From: Streptomyces sp. NBC_01497
Lineage (GTDB): Bacteria > Actinomycetota > Actinomycetes > Streptomycetales > Streptomycetaceae
Length of the DNA stretch: 64,000 nucleotides
Direction of reading: 5' to 3'
Assembly: GCF_036250695.1 (NCBI RefSeq)
Contig: NZ_CP109427.1
Location: 6,200,001-6,264,000, forward strand
Made by a program: the position numbers and the translations under genes. The notes beneath the pieces were generated by a model, which did not search any database, had not been told where the DNA came from, and saw only the letters and a program-made list of their open reading frames with translations. Of the stretch, positions 46,922 through 56,657 are shown in pieces (the first letter of the stretch is position 1; each line of letters opens with the position of its first letter).

Positions 46922-47743
46922 GTGAGTCAGAAGACACGTGTGGCAAGCAGCAGCGCCCGAGAGCGCATCCAGCAGGAACGCGCGGCGGAGAAGGCCCGCG
47001 AGAAGCGCAGGCGCGGATTCGTCGTGGGCGGCACCGCGCTCGCGGTGCTCGCCCTCGCAGCGGGCATCGGCGTGCTCGCGGCCAACGCGGGCAAGGACAA
47101 GCCCGCCGACGGGGCGGCCGGCCCGGTCAGCACGCCCACCGGGGCGAGCGGCAAGGACAACCTCGCGATCCGGGTGGGCGCGGCGGACGCCCCCTCCACC
47201 CTCACGGTGTGGGAGGACTTCCGCTGCCCGATCTGCGGCCAGTTCGAGAACGTCTTCCGCGACACGTTCCACCAGCTGGAGAACAGCGGCCAGTTGAAGA
47301 TCGAGTACCACCTGGCGACGATCATCGACGGCAACATGGGCGGCACCGGCTCCGTCCGGGCCGCCAACGCCGCGGCGTGCGCGCAGGACGCGGGCAAGTT
47401 CGCCCAGTACCACGACGTGCTGTACACGAACCAGCCGGAGGAGACCTCGGACGCCTTCGGCAAGAACAGCAGGCTGATCGAGCTCGCGGCCAAGGTCCCG
47501 GGCCTGTCGACGCCCCGGTTCAAGAGCTGCGTCGAGAGCGGTGCCCACGACGCGTGGGTGAACAAGTCGGCCGCCGCCTTCCGTACGGGTGGCTTCGCCG
47601 GTACGCCCACGGTGCTGCTCAACGGCAAGCCCGTCTTTCCCAAGAAGGGCAACGAGAACATCAGCCCGGCGAACCTGAAGAAGTGGGTGGCCGAGGCGAA
47701 CAAGGGCAAGCAGCCGGGGAAGGCCACGGCGCCGGGATCCTGA
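46922..47743 (+). CDS. Membrane-anchored DsbA-like thioredoxin-fold protein
   Basis: This 273-residue protein has a Lys/Arg-rich cytoplasmic start, one membrane helix (about residues 32-52) and an extracytoplasmic thioredoxin_4 domain. The active site is CPIC in WEDFRCPICGQFENVF and the cis-Pro loop is AGTPTVLLNGKPVF. Two extra Cys (AAACAQDAG and FKSCVESG) could form a structural disulfide, as in many DsbA proteins. The paralogue at 29302 lacks this pair. The start GTG 46922 has no clear ribosome site; GTG 46940 is possible. It is upstream of lgt but separated by 282 bp. Confidence 0.88.
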   Translation: MSQKTRVASSSARERIQQERAAEKAREKRRRGFVVGGTALAVLALAAGIGVLAANAGKDKPADGAAGPVSTPTGASGKDNLAIRVGAADAPSTLTVWEDFRCPICGQFENVFRDTFHQLENSGQLKIEYHLATIIDGNMGGTGSVRAANAAACAQDAGKFAQYHDVLYTNQPEETSDAFGKNSRLIELAAKVPGLSTPRFKSCVESGAHDAWVNKSAAAFRTGGFAGTPTVLLNGKPVFPKKGNENISPANLKKWVAEANKGKQPGKATAPGS

Positions 47744-48025
47744 GCCGCCGCGTCCGGGACCGCGTCCGCGTCCGGGACCGCCTCCGGGACCGAACCCACG
47801 TGCCGGATCGCGTCCGGGGCCGGTGGGCACGGCTCCCCGCGCACCCGAGCCCGCCGGACGCGGATACCGGGGGCCGGGCGCCGGGGGGCTGGGCACCCGG
47901 TCCGGAAGGGGCCGGCGCGATCTTCGCGGACCCGTCCTCATGCCCAGAAAATGGCGGCTCGTTACCCAGACGTTGCCGGGTGACCAGCCGTCCACCTGGC
48001 CCGGCAAGGTAGCGTCGGTCCTGCC

Positions 48026-49111
48026 ATGGAAATTGCCTTTATTCCCAGTCCGTCGGTCGGAGTGGTCCATCTCGGCCCCATTCCGCTGCGCGGCTACGCC
48101 CTCTGCATCATCATCGGTGTCTTCGTAGCCGTCTGGTACGGCAACAAGCGCTGGGTCGCCCGTGGCGGCAGGTCCGGGACGGTCGCGGACATCGCGGTGT
48201 GGGCGGTGCCGTTCGGCCTGGTCGGCGGTCGCCTCTACCACGTGGTGACCGACCCCGAGCTCTACTTCGAAAAGGGCGAGGACTGGGTCAACGCCTTCAA
48301 GGTCTGGGAGGGCGGGCTCGGCATCTGGGGGGCCGTGGCGCTCGGCGCGGTCGGCGCGTGGATCGGCTGCCGTCGCCGGGGCATCCCACTGACGGCCTGG
48401 GCCGACGCACTGGCCCCCGCCGTCGCGATCGCGCAGGCGATCGGACGCTGGGGCAACTGGTTCAACCAGGAGCTGTACGGCAAGCCGACGCACCTCCCGT
48501 GGGCGCTGCACATCACGAACCCCTCGGGCGACGGCACACCGGGCTACTACCACCCGACGTTCCTCTACGAGTCGATCTGGTGCCTGATCGTCGCCGCGCT
48601 GGTGGTCTGGGCGGACCGCCGCTGGAAGCTGGGCCACGGCCGCGTGTTCGCGCTGTACGTGGCGCTGTACTGCGTGGGACGCGGCGGTACGGAGTACCTC
48701 CGGGTCGACGACGCGAACCACATCCTGGGCCTGCGGCTCAACCTGTGGACCGTCATGATCATGTTCGTCCTCGCGGTCGTGTACTTCGTCCTCTCGGCGC
48801 GGCTGCGTCCCGGCCGCGAGACCGTGGTCGAGCCCGGCGCGGACCAGGACGAGGCAGTGGAGAAGGCCGGCGCGGACGGTACGGACGGCACCTCCGGCAC
48901 GGGGGAGCACGCCGGGTCCGACCCCGGCGGCCCGGGCAAGCCGCACCAGCAGGACAAGGCCGAGGTGTCCGCGGAGCCGGCGACCGCGAAGGCCGCGACG
49001 AGCGCCGACAGCGCGCCCGCGAAGACCGGGGCCGCGAAGACCGGGGCCGCGAAGACCGATGAGGCCGCGAAGCCCGCCGGTGCGAAGGCGGAGACGGCCG
49101 AGAAGGGCTGA
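48026..49111 (+). CDS. lgt: Phosphatidylglycerol-prolipoprotein diacylglyceryl transferase Lgt
   Basis: Lgt attaches diacylglycerol to the lipobox Cys of prolipoproteins, upstream of LspA action. The 361-residue protein has about seven membrane helices and the signature GRWGNWFNQELYG, with GLVGGRLYHVVTD, EGGLGIWGAV and HPTFLYESIW as further family motifs. After the last helix comes a disordered extension of about 90 residues, rich in Glu, Ala and Lys with AAKTGAAKTGAAKT at the end; many actinobacterial Lgt proteins have such tails. Confidence 0.96.
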   Translation: MEIAFIPSPSVGVVHLGPIPLRGYALCIIIGVFVAVWYGNKRWVARGGRSGTVADIAVWAVPFGLVGGRLYHVVTDPELYFEKGEDWVNAFKVWEGGLGIWGAVALGAVGAWIGCRRRGIPLTAWADALAPAVAIAQAIGRWGNWFNQELYGKPTHLPWALHITNPSGDGTPGYYHPTFLYESIWCLIVAALVVWADRRWKLGHGRVFALYVALYCVGRGGTEYLRVDDANHILGLRLNLWTVMIMFVLAVVYFVLSARLRPGRETVVEPGADQDEAVEKAGADGTDGTSGTGEHAGSDPGGPGKPHQQDKAEVSAEPATAKAATSADSAPAKTGAAKTGAAKTDEAAKPAGAKAETAEKG

Positions 49112-49145
49112 CCCGCCGCGCGGCGCACCACCGCACCGCGAACAA

Positions 49146-49176
49146 GGACTCCCGGGACCGTCGGTCCCGGGAGTCC
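49146..49176. terminator. Hairpin terminator after lgt
   Basis: A perfect 14-bp inverted repeat (49146-49159 and 49163-49176) with a 3-nt loop lies 34 bp after the lgt stop. Confidence 0.85.
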
Positions 49177-49187
49177 CGCGTCTCCGG

Positions 49188-49232
49188 CGCTCCCCGCGCT
49201 CCCGGCGCTCCCGGCGCTCCCCGCGCTCCCCG
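49188..49232. repeat. 9-bp tandem repeat, five copies
   Basis: Five adjacent copies of CGCTCCCSG (S is C or G) lie between the lgt terminator and the next gene. They appear non-coding. Confidence 0.9.
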
Positions 49233-49339
49233 CATCGTCGGCGCGGCCGGTGCTCCCGCGCGGCCCGCATCGCCGGTGATCCCCGGCGGTCCAGCGACGC
49301 GCTCCCGGCGATCAGGGCCGCCCTCCCGGGGCCCGGCTG

Positions 49340-50323
49340 CTACCTCCGCTCCGTGGACACCACCCGGAACGCGTGCTCATGGGCGCGCCGCCGGCTGACG
49401 TCCTTCGCGAAGACCTCCTCCGCCACGCGGGTCAGGCCGGGCGCCGCCGTGCCCAGGTCGACACCCGCCGCCTCCGCCGCCTGTTTCGCCCCGTCCCCGG
49501 GGACCGCGCGCCCGCCCGCGAGGGCGCCCGCCAGAGCCCCCGCGAGCAGGGCCACGGTGTCGGCGCCGCGCCCGTACGTCCGGGCACCGAGGACCGTGCG
49601 CCGGTAGTCCGCCCCGCCGATGAGCAGCATCCCCAGCGCCACCGGCAGCTCCTCCACCGCGTGCCGCCGCGAGGGACGTCCAGCGCCAAGGTCGGGGGCG
49701 TGGTGCGCGGGACCGACCAGGTCGTAGGGGGCGAGCGCCGCGCGCAAGCCGCGTACCGCGGACTCGGCGTCGCGGTGCCGGGACGCCACATCGGCTGCCG
49801 CCTCGATCGCCGCCCGGGTGCCGTCCTTCGCCAGCGGCAGGCACGCACTGACCACCGACACGGGGGTCGCGCCGTCGGCGCACGCCGCCGCCACCGCCGC
49901 CGCGAACACACCGGCGGCCTCGCGCCCGTACGACGCCTGGTGCGGCGCCGCGACCTCCAGCGCCTCCGCGTACGCGCGGGCCGGGTTCGCCGCGTTCACC
50001 AGACCCACCGGGGCCATGTACACCGCGGCCGAGGCGTCGACGCAGTTCCCGACGCCGGCCTCGCGGGGATCGGCGTGCGCCCGGTGCAGGCGCGTCAGCA
50101 GCCAGCTGTCCGCCGTCGCCAGCCGCCGCGCGACCGCGTGGGCGTCGAGGTGGTCCCGGGCCTCCTCGTACGCCTCCACCAGCGCGTGGGTCAGCCGGAT
50201 CGCGGCCGCGGCGCCGGGCCCGCCGCCCGCCGCCGCGCCGGTCAGCGTGCCCGCGACGCGCTCACCGAGCGGCAGTGCGCAGGGCGTCGCCGGAGGAGCG
50301 TTATGTGCCATATATGACGTCAT
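49340..50323 (-). CDS. ADP-ribosylglycohydrolase-like protein, active site degenerate
   Basis: The 327-residue protein follows the ADP-ribosylglycohydrolase fold: ERVAGTLTGAAAGGGPG near the start, NCVDASAAVYMAPVGLVNAANPARAYAEALEVAAPHQ in the middle and RTYGRGADTVALLAGALAGALAGG near the end. The metal-binding residues are mostly changed: the usual GDALG reads GGGPG, the following TDDT segment is absent, and the late GGDxDT reads GRGADT with only one Asp. It may be non-enzymatic or bind a different ligand. ATG 50323 or ATG 50311 could start it. The divergent upstream region contains the 10-bp palindrome ATGACGTCAT (50314-50323). Confidence 0.8.
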   Translation of the reverse strand: MTSYMAHNAPPATPCALPLGERVAGTLTGAAAGGGPGAAAAIRLTHALVEAYEEARDHLDAHAVARRLATADSWLLTRLHRAHADPREAGVGNCVDASAAVYMAPVGLVNAANPARAYAEALEVAAPHQASYGREAAGVFAAAVAAACADGATPVSVVSACLPLAKDGTRAAIEAAADVASRHRDAESAVRGLRAALAPYDLVGPAHHAPDLGAGRPSRRHAVEELPVALGMLLIGGADYRRTVLGARTYGRGADTVALLAGALAGALAGGRAVPGDGAKQAAEAAGVDLGTAAPGLTRVAEEVFAKDVSRRRAHEHAFRVVSTERR

Positions 50324-50664
50324 GTATTGGATTGTTCACCCTCGGGTGACGGCCGGTACGGCGGCGGGCCCACCACCGGGCCGTCGAGCGGCGCCTCCCG
50401 CGCCGCCGGTTCCTCCGCGCGGGTCGCGCCAGGACGGGATCCGCGCACCCCTGGCCGGTCCCCGACTGCGGGTGCCTGGTGTGCGGCCCGCGTGACGCGC
50501 CTCACCGTGCGGCGCGAGTCGTCCGGTCCGTACCCCTTTGACCTGCGGTAAGTACGGCCTTCCTTGCTGGCGGCGAGTGATTTCCCTGCGTAGTTTCAGA
50601 CCTGGGGGGCCGTCGGCTCCGATACGGAACCGGGCCGCCCGCCCATGGGAAGGGGAATGACACC
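50324..50664. other. Divergent intergenic region
   Basis: These 341 bp separate the ADP-ribosylglycohydrolase-like gene (minus) from the VIT1-like gene (plus). The left end (50310-50345) is markedly AT-rich for this genome. The right end holds AGGGGAATGACACC before the next ATG. No gene is seen. Confidence 0.5.
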
Positions 50665-51393
50665 ATGGCCGTCTTCGAGGCGAACGCGACACTGCACGAG
50701 GCACACCGCGACAACCACACCCACCGCGATGTGACGGGCGGCTGGCTGCGCCCCGCCGTGTTCGGGGCGATGGACGGCCTGGTCTCGAACCTCGCGCTGA
50801 TGACCGGCGTGGCGGGCGGCGACGTCTCGACCCACGCCGTGGTGATCACGGGCCTCGCCGGGCTCGCGGCCGGAGCGTTCTCCATGGCGGCGGGTGAGTA
50901 CACGTCCGTGGCCTCCCAGCGGGAGCTCGTCGAGGCCGAGCTCGCGGTGGAACGCGCCGAACTGCGCAGGAACCCCGCCGACGAACTCGACGAGCTGGCC
51001 GCCCTGTACGTCTCGCGCGGTGTGCAGAGCGACCTGGCCCGGCAGGTGGCCGAGCAGCTGTCCGCCGATCCCGAGCGGGCCCTGGAGATACACGCACGCG
51101 AGGAACTCGGCATCGACCCGGACGACCTGCCGTCGCCCACCGTCGCCGCGGTCTCGTCCTTCGGCTCCTTCGCCCTGGGCGCACTGCTGCCCGTGCTGCC
51201 GTTCCTGCTGGGTGCGACCGGCCTGTGGCCCTCGGTGCTGCTCGCACTCGTGGGCCTGTTCGCCTGTGGCGCGCTGGTGGCCCGCGTGACGGCCCGCAGC
51301 TGGTGGTTCAGCGGCCTCCGCCAGCTCGCCCTCGGCGGGGCCGCCGCAGCCCTGACCTACGCCCTCGGGACGGTCCTGGGGGCCTCCCTCTAG
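50665..51393 (+). CDS. VIT1/CCC1-family iron/manganese transporter
   Basis: This 242-residue protein begins with HRDNHTHRDVTGGWLRPAVFGAMDGLVSNLALMTGVAGG, the first helix of VIT1/CCC1 transporters, followed by GLAGLAAGAFSMAAGEYTSVASQREL, a charged cytoplasmic metal-binding helical section (LVEAELAVERAELRRNPADELDEL) and three C-terminal helices. Family members export Fe2+ or Mn2+ from the cytosol. It is a single-gene unit with a GC-rich hairpin in the repeat beyond its stop. Confidence 0.92.
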   Translation: MAVFEANATLHEAHRDNHTHRDVTGGWLRPAVFGAMDGLVSNLALMTGVAGGDVSTHAVVITGLAGLAAGAFSMAAGEYTSVASQRELVEAELAVERAELRRNPADELDELAALYVSRGVQSDLARQVAEQLSADPERALEIHAREELGIDPDDLPSPTVAAVSSFGSFALGALLPVLPFLLGATGLWPSVLLALVGLFACGALVARVTARSWWFSGLRQLALGGAAAALTYALGTVLGASL

Positions 51394-51411
51394 CCATACT
51401 CGGGGGCCGCC

Positions 51412-51707
51412 CCGGGCTCCGGACGCCCGGAGCCGGCGGCCCGGCGGCCCGAGCCGCTGGTCCGGCGGCCCGGGGCCTTCCAGGCCTGCACGGCCCGAGG
51501 GGGCGAAGGCGCCCGGGCCTCAGGCGGCGAAGGCCCCGCCCGGCGGCACCCGCGGGGAGCACGGGGTCCGCCGGGCTCCGGACGCCCGGAGCCGGCGGCC
51601 CGGCGGCCCCGGGCCTTCCAGGCCTGCACGGCCCGAGGGGGCGAAGGCGCCCGGGCCTCAGGCGGCGAAGGCCCCGCCCGGCGGCACCCGCGGGGAGCAC
51701 GGGGTCC
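51412..51707. repeat. Tandem duplication, 158 bp plus 137 bp
   Basis: Copy one runs 51412-51569 and copy two 51571-51707. They are almost identical except that copy one carries about 21 extra bases near its left third. Each begins with a hairpin, GGCTCCGG-ACGC-CCGGAGCC. The unit looks non-coding; the open frames across it are Pro/Arg/Gly-rich. Confidence 0.92.
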
Positions 51708-52097
51708 CGGCCCGGGCGTCGGCACCTGCCGCGACCGCCGGGTGTGACCCACGTCCCTGTGCGCGCCGGCCGCGGGGGTGCGACACTGACCGGACGCGTC
51801 GTACGTACCTGTTACACGGCGGTTTCGACCGCGCGATACCGGGGCATCACCCGTTAGCGCCGCGGGCAATGAGGCCCGCGCCCCCGGACAGCCGCCGTAC
51901 TGCCCGGCACACCGTGTGTCCGTCGCTGGGAATCCGTCACTCGGCACCCCGCACGGACGCCCCGAGGTGTCCGCATGTTGGATAGAAGCTTCCGCTTTCT
52001 GAGAAGAACCCCATCATGTAACCTGCACGAAATTTTTTTGGAGGGCCAACGTCGTCCCTCGGTACCTGCATATGCCACGACGACGACGGGAGAGCCG
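51708..52097 (+). promoter_or_regulatory. gltB upstream region with GlnR-like box
   Basis: This 390-bp gap holds GTAAC-CTGCAC-GAAAT at 52018-52033, which fits the GlnR pattern GTNAC-n6-GAAAC except for the last base. A TTGGATAGAAG segment just upstream (about 51978-51988) could hold a -10. The run AAATTTTTTTGG at 52030-52041 is very unusual in this GC-rich DNA. Control of gltBD by nitrogen status is plausible; the site itself is inference. Confidence 0.45.
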
Positions 52098-55000
52098 ATG
52101 CGTTCCCACGCCTGGTCGCCCATGGACGGTCACCCTGCCCCGCAGGGGATGTACGACCCCCGCAACGAACACGACGCGTGCGGCGTCGGTTTCGTCGCCA
52201 CCCTCACCGGCGATGCCAGCCACGAGCTGGTCGAGCAGGCGCTGACCGTCCTGCGCAACCTTGAGCACCGGGGCGCCACTGGCTCCGAGCCCGACTCCGG
52301 CGACGGCGCCGGAATACTGCTGCAGGTCCCGGACGTGTTCTTCCGCGAGGTCGCCGGCTTCCCGCTGCCCGACGCCGGCGCGTACGCCGTCGGCACCGCC
52401 TTCCTGCCGGCCGAGGAGGCCGACGAGGGCGTCGCCGCCATCGAGGCACTCGCAGCCGAGGAGGGCCTGACGGTCCTCGGCTGGCGCGAGGTGCCCGTGG
52501 CGCCGCAGATGCTCGGCCTGATCGCGCGCGCCACCATGCCGATCTTCCGGCAGCTGTTCGTCACCGACCACGCGAGCACCGGCATCGCGCTGGACCGCAA
52601 GGCGTTCGTGCTGCGCAAGCGCGCCGAACGCGAGGCAGGGGTGTACTTCCCCTCGCTGTCCGCGCGCACCGTCGTCTACAAGGGCATGCTCACCACCGGG
52701 CAGCTTGAGCCGTTCTTCACGGACCTCTCGGACCGCCGGTTCGCCACCGCGATCGCCCTCGTGCACTCGCGGTTCTCGACGAACACCTTCCCGAGCTGGC
52801 CGCTCGCGCACCCTTACCGGTTCGTCGCGCACAACGGCGAGATCAACACCGTCCAGGGCAACCGCAACTGGATGCGGGCCCGCGAGTCGCAGCTCGCCTC
52901 CGGCCTGTTCGGCGACGGTGCCCTCGACCGGATCTTCCCGATCAACACGCCCGGCGCCTCCGACTCCGCGACCTTCGACGAGGTGCTGGAGCTGCTGCAC
53001 CTCGGCGGCCGTTCGCTGCCCCACTCGGTGCTCATGATGGTGCCCGAGGCGTGGGAGAACAACGACGCCATGGACGCGTCCCGCCGGGCCTTCTACCAGT
53101 ACCACGCCACGATGATGGAGCCCTGGGACGGGCCCGCCGTCGTGTCCTTCACCGACGGCACCCAGGTCGGCGCGGTCCTCGACCGCAACGGCCTGCGCCC
53201 TGGCCGCTACTGGGTCACCGACGAGGGCCTCGTCGTCCTCGCCTCCGAGGTCGGCGTCCTCGACATCGACCCCGCCAGGGTCGTGCGCAAGGGCCGCCTC
53301 ATGCCCGGCCGGATGTTCCTCGTGGACACCGCCGAGCACCGCATCATCGAGGACGACGAGATCAAGGCGACCCTCGCCGCCGAGCACCCCTACCCGGAGT
53401 GGCTTGAGGCCGGCGAGATCGAGCTGTCGGACCTGCCGGAGCGCGAGCACATCGTGCACACCCACGCCTCCGTCACCCGCCGCCAGCAGACCTTCGGCTA
53501 CACCGAGGAGGAACTGCGCGTCCTCCTCGCGCCGATGGCCCGCGCCGCCGCCGAGCCGATCGGCTCCATGGGGACCGACTCGCCCATCGCGGCGCTCTCC
53601 GCCCGCCCGCGGCTGCTGTTCGACTACTTCACCCAGCTGTTCGCGCAGGTCACGAACCCGCCGCTGGACGCGATCCGCGAGGAACTCGTCACCTCGCTGC
53701 TCTCCTCGCTCGGCCCCCAGGGCAACCTGCTGGAGCCGACCGCCGCGTCCTGTCGCAGTGTGACCCTGCCCTTCCCCGTCATCGACAACGACGAGCTCGC
53801 CAAGCTCGTCCACATCAACGCCGACGGCGACATGCCCGGCCTGACGGCCGCGACGCTCTCCGGCCTGTACCGGGTCGCGGGCGGCGGCGAGGCGCTGGCC
53901 GCCCGCATCCAGGAGATCTGCGCCGAAGCGGACGCCGCGATAGAGGGCGGGGCGCGCATCATCGTCCTGTCCGACCGGCACTCCGACGCAGAGCAGGCGC
54001 CGATCCCGTCGCTGCTGCTCACCGCGGCCGTGCACCACCACCTCATCGGCACCAAGCAGCGCACCCAGGTGGGGCTGCTCGTCGAGGCCGGCGACGTCCG
54101 CGAGGTCCATCACGTCGCGCTCCTGATCGGTTACGGCGCCGCCGCGGTCAACCCGTACCTCGCGATGGAGTCGGTCGAGGACCTGGTCCGCGCCGGGACC
54201 TTCATCGAGGGCCTGGAGCCCGAGCAGGCCATCCGCAACCTGATCTACGCGCTCGGCAAGGGCGTCCTCAAGGTCATGTCCAAGATGGGCATCTCCACCG
54301 TCGCCTCCTATCGGGGCGCGCAGGTCTTCGAGGCCGTCGGCCTGGACCAGAGCTTCGTCGACACGTACTTCAACGGCACCGCCACCAAGATCGGCGGCGC
54401 CGGTCTCGACATCGTGGCGCAGGAGGTCGCGGCGCGGCACGCCAAGGGCTACCCCGCCTCCGGTATCTCCGCGAGCCACCGCAAGCTGGAGATCGGCGGC
54501 GAGTACCAGTGGCGCCGCGAGGGGGAGCCGCACCTGTTCGACCCGGAGACCGTCTTCCGCCTCCAGCACGCCACACGCTCCGGCCGCTACGACATCTTCA
54601 AGAAGTACACGGACCGCGTCAACGAGCAGTCCGAGCGGCTGATGACGCTCCGCGGCCTGTTCAACGTCACCTCCGGCCGCGAGCCCATCCCGCTCGACGA
54701 GGTCGAGCCGGCCTCCGAGATCGTCAAGCGCTTCTCCACCGGCGCCATGTCGTACGGGTCGATCTCGCGCGAGGCGCACGAGACGCTCGCCATCGCCATG
54801 AACCAGATCGGCGGCAAGTCCAACACCGGTGAGGGCGGCGAGGACACCGACCGCCTGCACGACCCGGCGCGGCGCTCCGCGATCAAGCAGGTCGCCTCGG
54901 GCCGGTTCGGCGTCACCAGCGAGTACCTCGTCAACGCCGACGACATCCAGATCAAGATGGCCCAGGGCGCCAAACCCGGCGAGGGCGGGCAGCTGCCCGG

Positions 55001-56657
55001 CCACAAGGTCTACCCGTGGGTCGCCACCACCCGGCACTCCACACCCGGCGTCGGCCTCATCTCGCCGCCGCCGCACCACGACATCTACTCCATCGAGGAC
55101 CTCGCCCAGCTCATCCACGACCTGAAGAACGCCAACCCGCGGGCCCGCATCCACGTGAAGCTGGTCTCCGAGGTCGGCGTCGGCACGGTCGCGGCCGGTG
55201 TGTCCAAGGCGCACGCCGACGTCGTGCTGATCTCCGGCCACGACGGCGGCACCGGTGCCTCCCCGCTCACCTCCCTCAAGCACGCGGGCGGCCCCTGGGA
55301 GCTCGGCCTCGCCGAGACCCAGCAGACCCTGCTGCTCAACGGGCTGCGGGACCGGATCGTCGTACAGACCGACGGCCAGCTCAAGACGGGCCGCGACGTC
55401 GTCATCGCCGCGCTGCTGGGCGCCGAGGAGTTCGGCTTCGCCACGGCGCCGCTCGTGGTGTCCGGCTGCGTGATGATGCGCGTCTGCCACCTCGACACCT
55501 GCCCGGTCGGCATCGCGACGCAGAACCCCGTGCTGCGCGAGCGCTTCTCCGGCAAGGCCGAGTACGTCGTGAAGTTCTTCGAGTTCATCGCGCAGGAAGT
55601 CCGCGAGCTGCTCGCCGAACTCGGCTTCCGCACGCTGGAGGAGGCCGTCGGCCGCGCCGAACTCCTCGACACCGAGCGGGCCGTGGACCACTGGAAGGCC
55701 CAGGGCCTGGACCTGGCACCGCTGTTCCACGTGCCGGTCCTCGGCCGGGGCGCCGTACGCCACCGCACCGTCGAGCAGGACCACGGCCTCGGCAAGGCAC
55801 TCGACAACGAGCTGATCCGCCTCGCCGCGGACGCGCTCGGCGCCGAGAGCGCCGAGGACGCCCAGCCGGTGCGCGCGCAGATCGGCATCCGCAACATCAA
55901 CCGCACCGTCGGCACGATGCTCGGCCACGAGGTGACCAAGCGGTTCGGCGGCGCGGGCCTGCCCGACGACACCATCGACGTGACGTTCACCGGCTCCGCG
56001 GGCCAGTCGTTCGGCGCGTTCCTGCCCTGCGGTGTCACCCTGCGGCTCGAAGGCGACGCCAACGACTACGTCGGCAAGGGCCTTTCGGGCGGCCGGATCG
56101 TCGTACGGCCGGACCGAGGCGCCGACCACCTCGCCGAGTACTCCACCATCGCGGGCAACACCATCGCGTACGGTGCGACCGCCGGCGAGCTGTTCCTGCG
56201 GGGCCGCAGCGGCGAACGCACCTGCGTGCGCAACTCCGGCGCCACCGTCGTCACCGAGGGCGTCGGCGACCACGGCTGCGAGTACATGACCGGTGGCCGG
56301 GCCGTCATCCTCGGCCCCACCGGCCGCAACTTCGCGGCCGGCATGTCCGGCGGCATCGCGTACGTCATCGACCTCGACACCGACAACGTCAACGCGGGCA
56401 ACCTGTCCGCCGTCGGGCCCCTCGACGACACCGACCGGCAGTGGCTGCACGACGTCGTGCGCCGCCACCAGGAGGAGACCGGCTCGACCGTCGCCGCCAA
56501 GCTGCTGGACGGATGGGACGCCGCGGTCGAGAGGTTCACCAAGATCATCCCCGCTACGTACAAGGCAGTGCTCGCCGCCAAGGACGCCGCCGAGCTGGCC
56601 GGACTCTCCGAGACCGAGACCACCGAGAAGATGATGGAGGCGGCGACCCATGGCTGA
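52098..56657 (+). CDS. gltB: Glutamate synthase (NADPH) large subunit GltB
   Basis: GltB turns 2-oxoglutarate and glutamine into two glutamates. In 1519 residues, a propeptide of 27 residues precedes Cys28 of [14 protein letters not shown], the N-terminal nucleophile of the class II amidotransferase. Later come the FMN synthase domain with [30 protein letters not shown] and the 3Fe-4S cysteines in [15 protein letters not shown], then the GXGXG beta-helix domain. ATG 52098 is preferred because GGAG lies 5 nt upstream; the frame is open 123 bp further but that part is not family-like. The stop overlaps gltD by 8 nt. Confidence 0.97.
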   Translation: MRSHAWSPMDGHPAPQGMYDPRNEHDACGVGFVATLTGDASHELVEQALTVLRNLEHRGATGSEPDSGDGAGILLQVPDVFFREVAGFPLPDAGAYAVGTAFLPAEEADEGVAAIEALAAEEGLTVLGWREVPVAPQMLGLIARATMPIFRQLFVTDHASTGIALDRKAFVLRKRAEREAGVYFPSLSARTVVYKGMLTTGQLEPFFTDLSDRRFATAIALVHSRFSTNTFPSWPLAHPYRFVAHNGEINTVQGNRNWMRARESQLASGLFGDGALDRIFPINTPGASDSATFDEVLELLHLGGRSLPHSVLMMVPEAWENNDAMDASRRAFYQYHATMMEPWDGPAVVSFTDGTQVGAVLDRNGLRPGRYWVTDEGLVVLASEVGVLDIDPARVVRKGRLMPGRMFLVDTAEHRIIEDDEIKATLAAEHPYPEWLEAGEIELSDLPEREHIVHTHASVTRRQQTFGYTEEELRVLLAPMARAAAEPIGSMGTDSPIAALSARPRLLFDYFTQLFAQVTNPPLDAIREELVTSLLSSLGPQGNLLEPTAASCRSVTLPFPVIDNDELAKLVHINADGDMPGLTAATLSGLYRVAGGGEALAARIQEICAEADAAIEGGARIIVLSDRHSDAEQAPIPSLLLTAAVHHHLIGTKQRTQVGLLVEAGDVREVHHVALLIGYGAAAVNPYLAMESVEDLVRAGTFIEGLEPEQAIRNLIYALGKGVLKVMSKMGISTVASYRGAQVFEAVGLDQSFVDTYFNGTATKIGGAGLDIVAQEVAARHAKGYPASGISASHRKLEIGGEYQWRREGEPHLFDPETVFRLQHATRSGRYDIFKKYTDRVNEQSERLMTLRGLFNVTSGREPIPLDEVEPASEIVKRFSTGAMSYGSISREAHETLAIAMNQIGGKSNTGEGGEDTDRLHDPARRSAIKQVASGRFGVTSEYLVNADDIQIKMAQGAKPGEGGQLPGHKVYPWVATTRHSTPGVGLISPPPHHDIYSIEDLAQLIHDLKNANPRARIHVKLVSEVGVGTVAAGVSKAHADVVLISGHDGGTGASPLTSLKHAGGPWELGLAETQQTLLLNGLRDRIVVQTDGQLKTGRDVVIAALLGAEEFGFATAPLVVSGCVMMRVCHLDTCPVGIATQNPVLRERFSGKAEYVVKFFEFIAQEVRELLAELGFRTLEEAVGRAELLDTERAVDHWKAQGLDLAPLFHVPVLGRGAVRHRTVEQDHGLGKALDNELIRLAADALGAESAEDAQPVRAQIGIRNINRTVGTMLGHEVTKRFGGAGLPDDTIDVTFTGSAGQSFGAFLPCGVTLRLEGDANDYVGKGLSGGRIVVRPDRGADHLAEYSTIAGNTIAYGATAGELFLRGRSGERTCVRNSGATVVTEGVGDHGCEYMTGGRAVILGPTGRNFAAGMSGGIAYVIDLDTDNVNAGNLSAVGPLDDTDRQWLHDVVRRHQEETGSTVAAKLLDGWDAAVERFTKIIPATYKAVLAAKDAAELAGLSETETTEKMMEAATHG

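Noticed and set aside
47749..47830. Coding continuation over the CGCGTCCGGGAC repeats after the DsbA-like gene
   Set aside because: The repeats follow a clear stop codon and the frame there is Arg/Asp-repeat only; treated as spacer.
51975..52097. Earlier start for gltB
   Set aside because: The added 41 residues would lengthen the propeptide before the nucleophile Cys, overlap the GlnR-like box, and lack family support; ATG 52098 has its own ribosome site.
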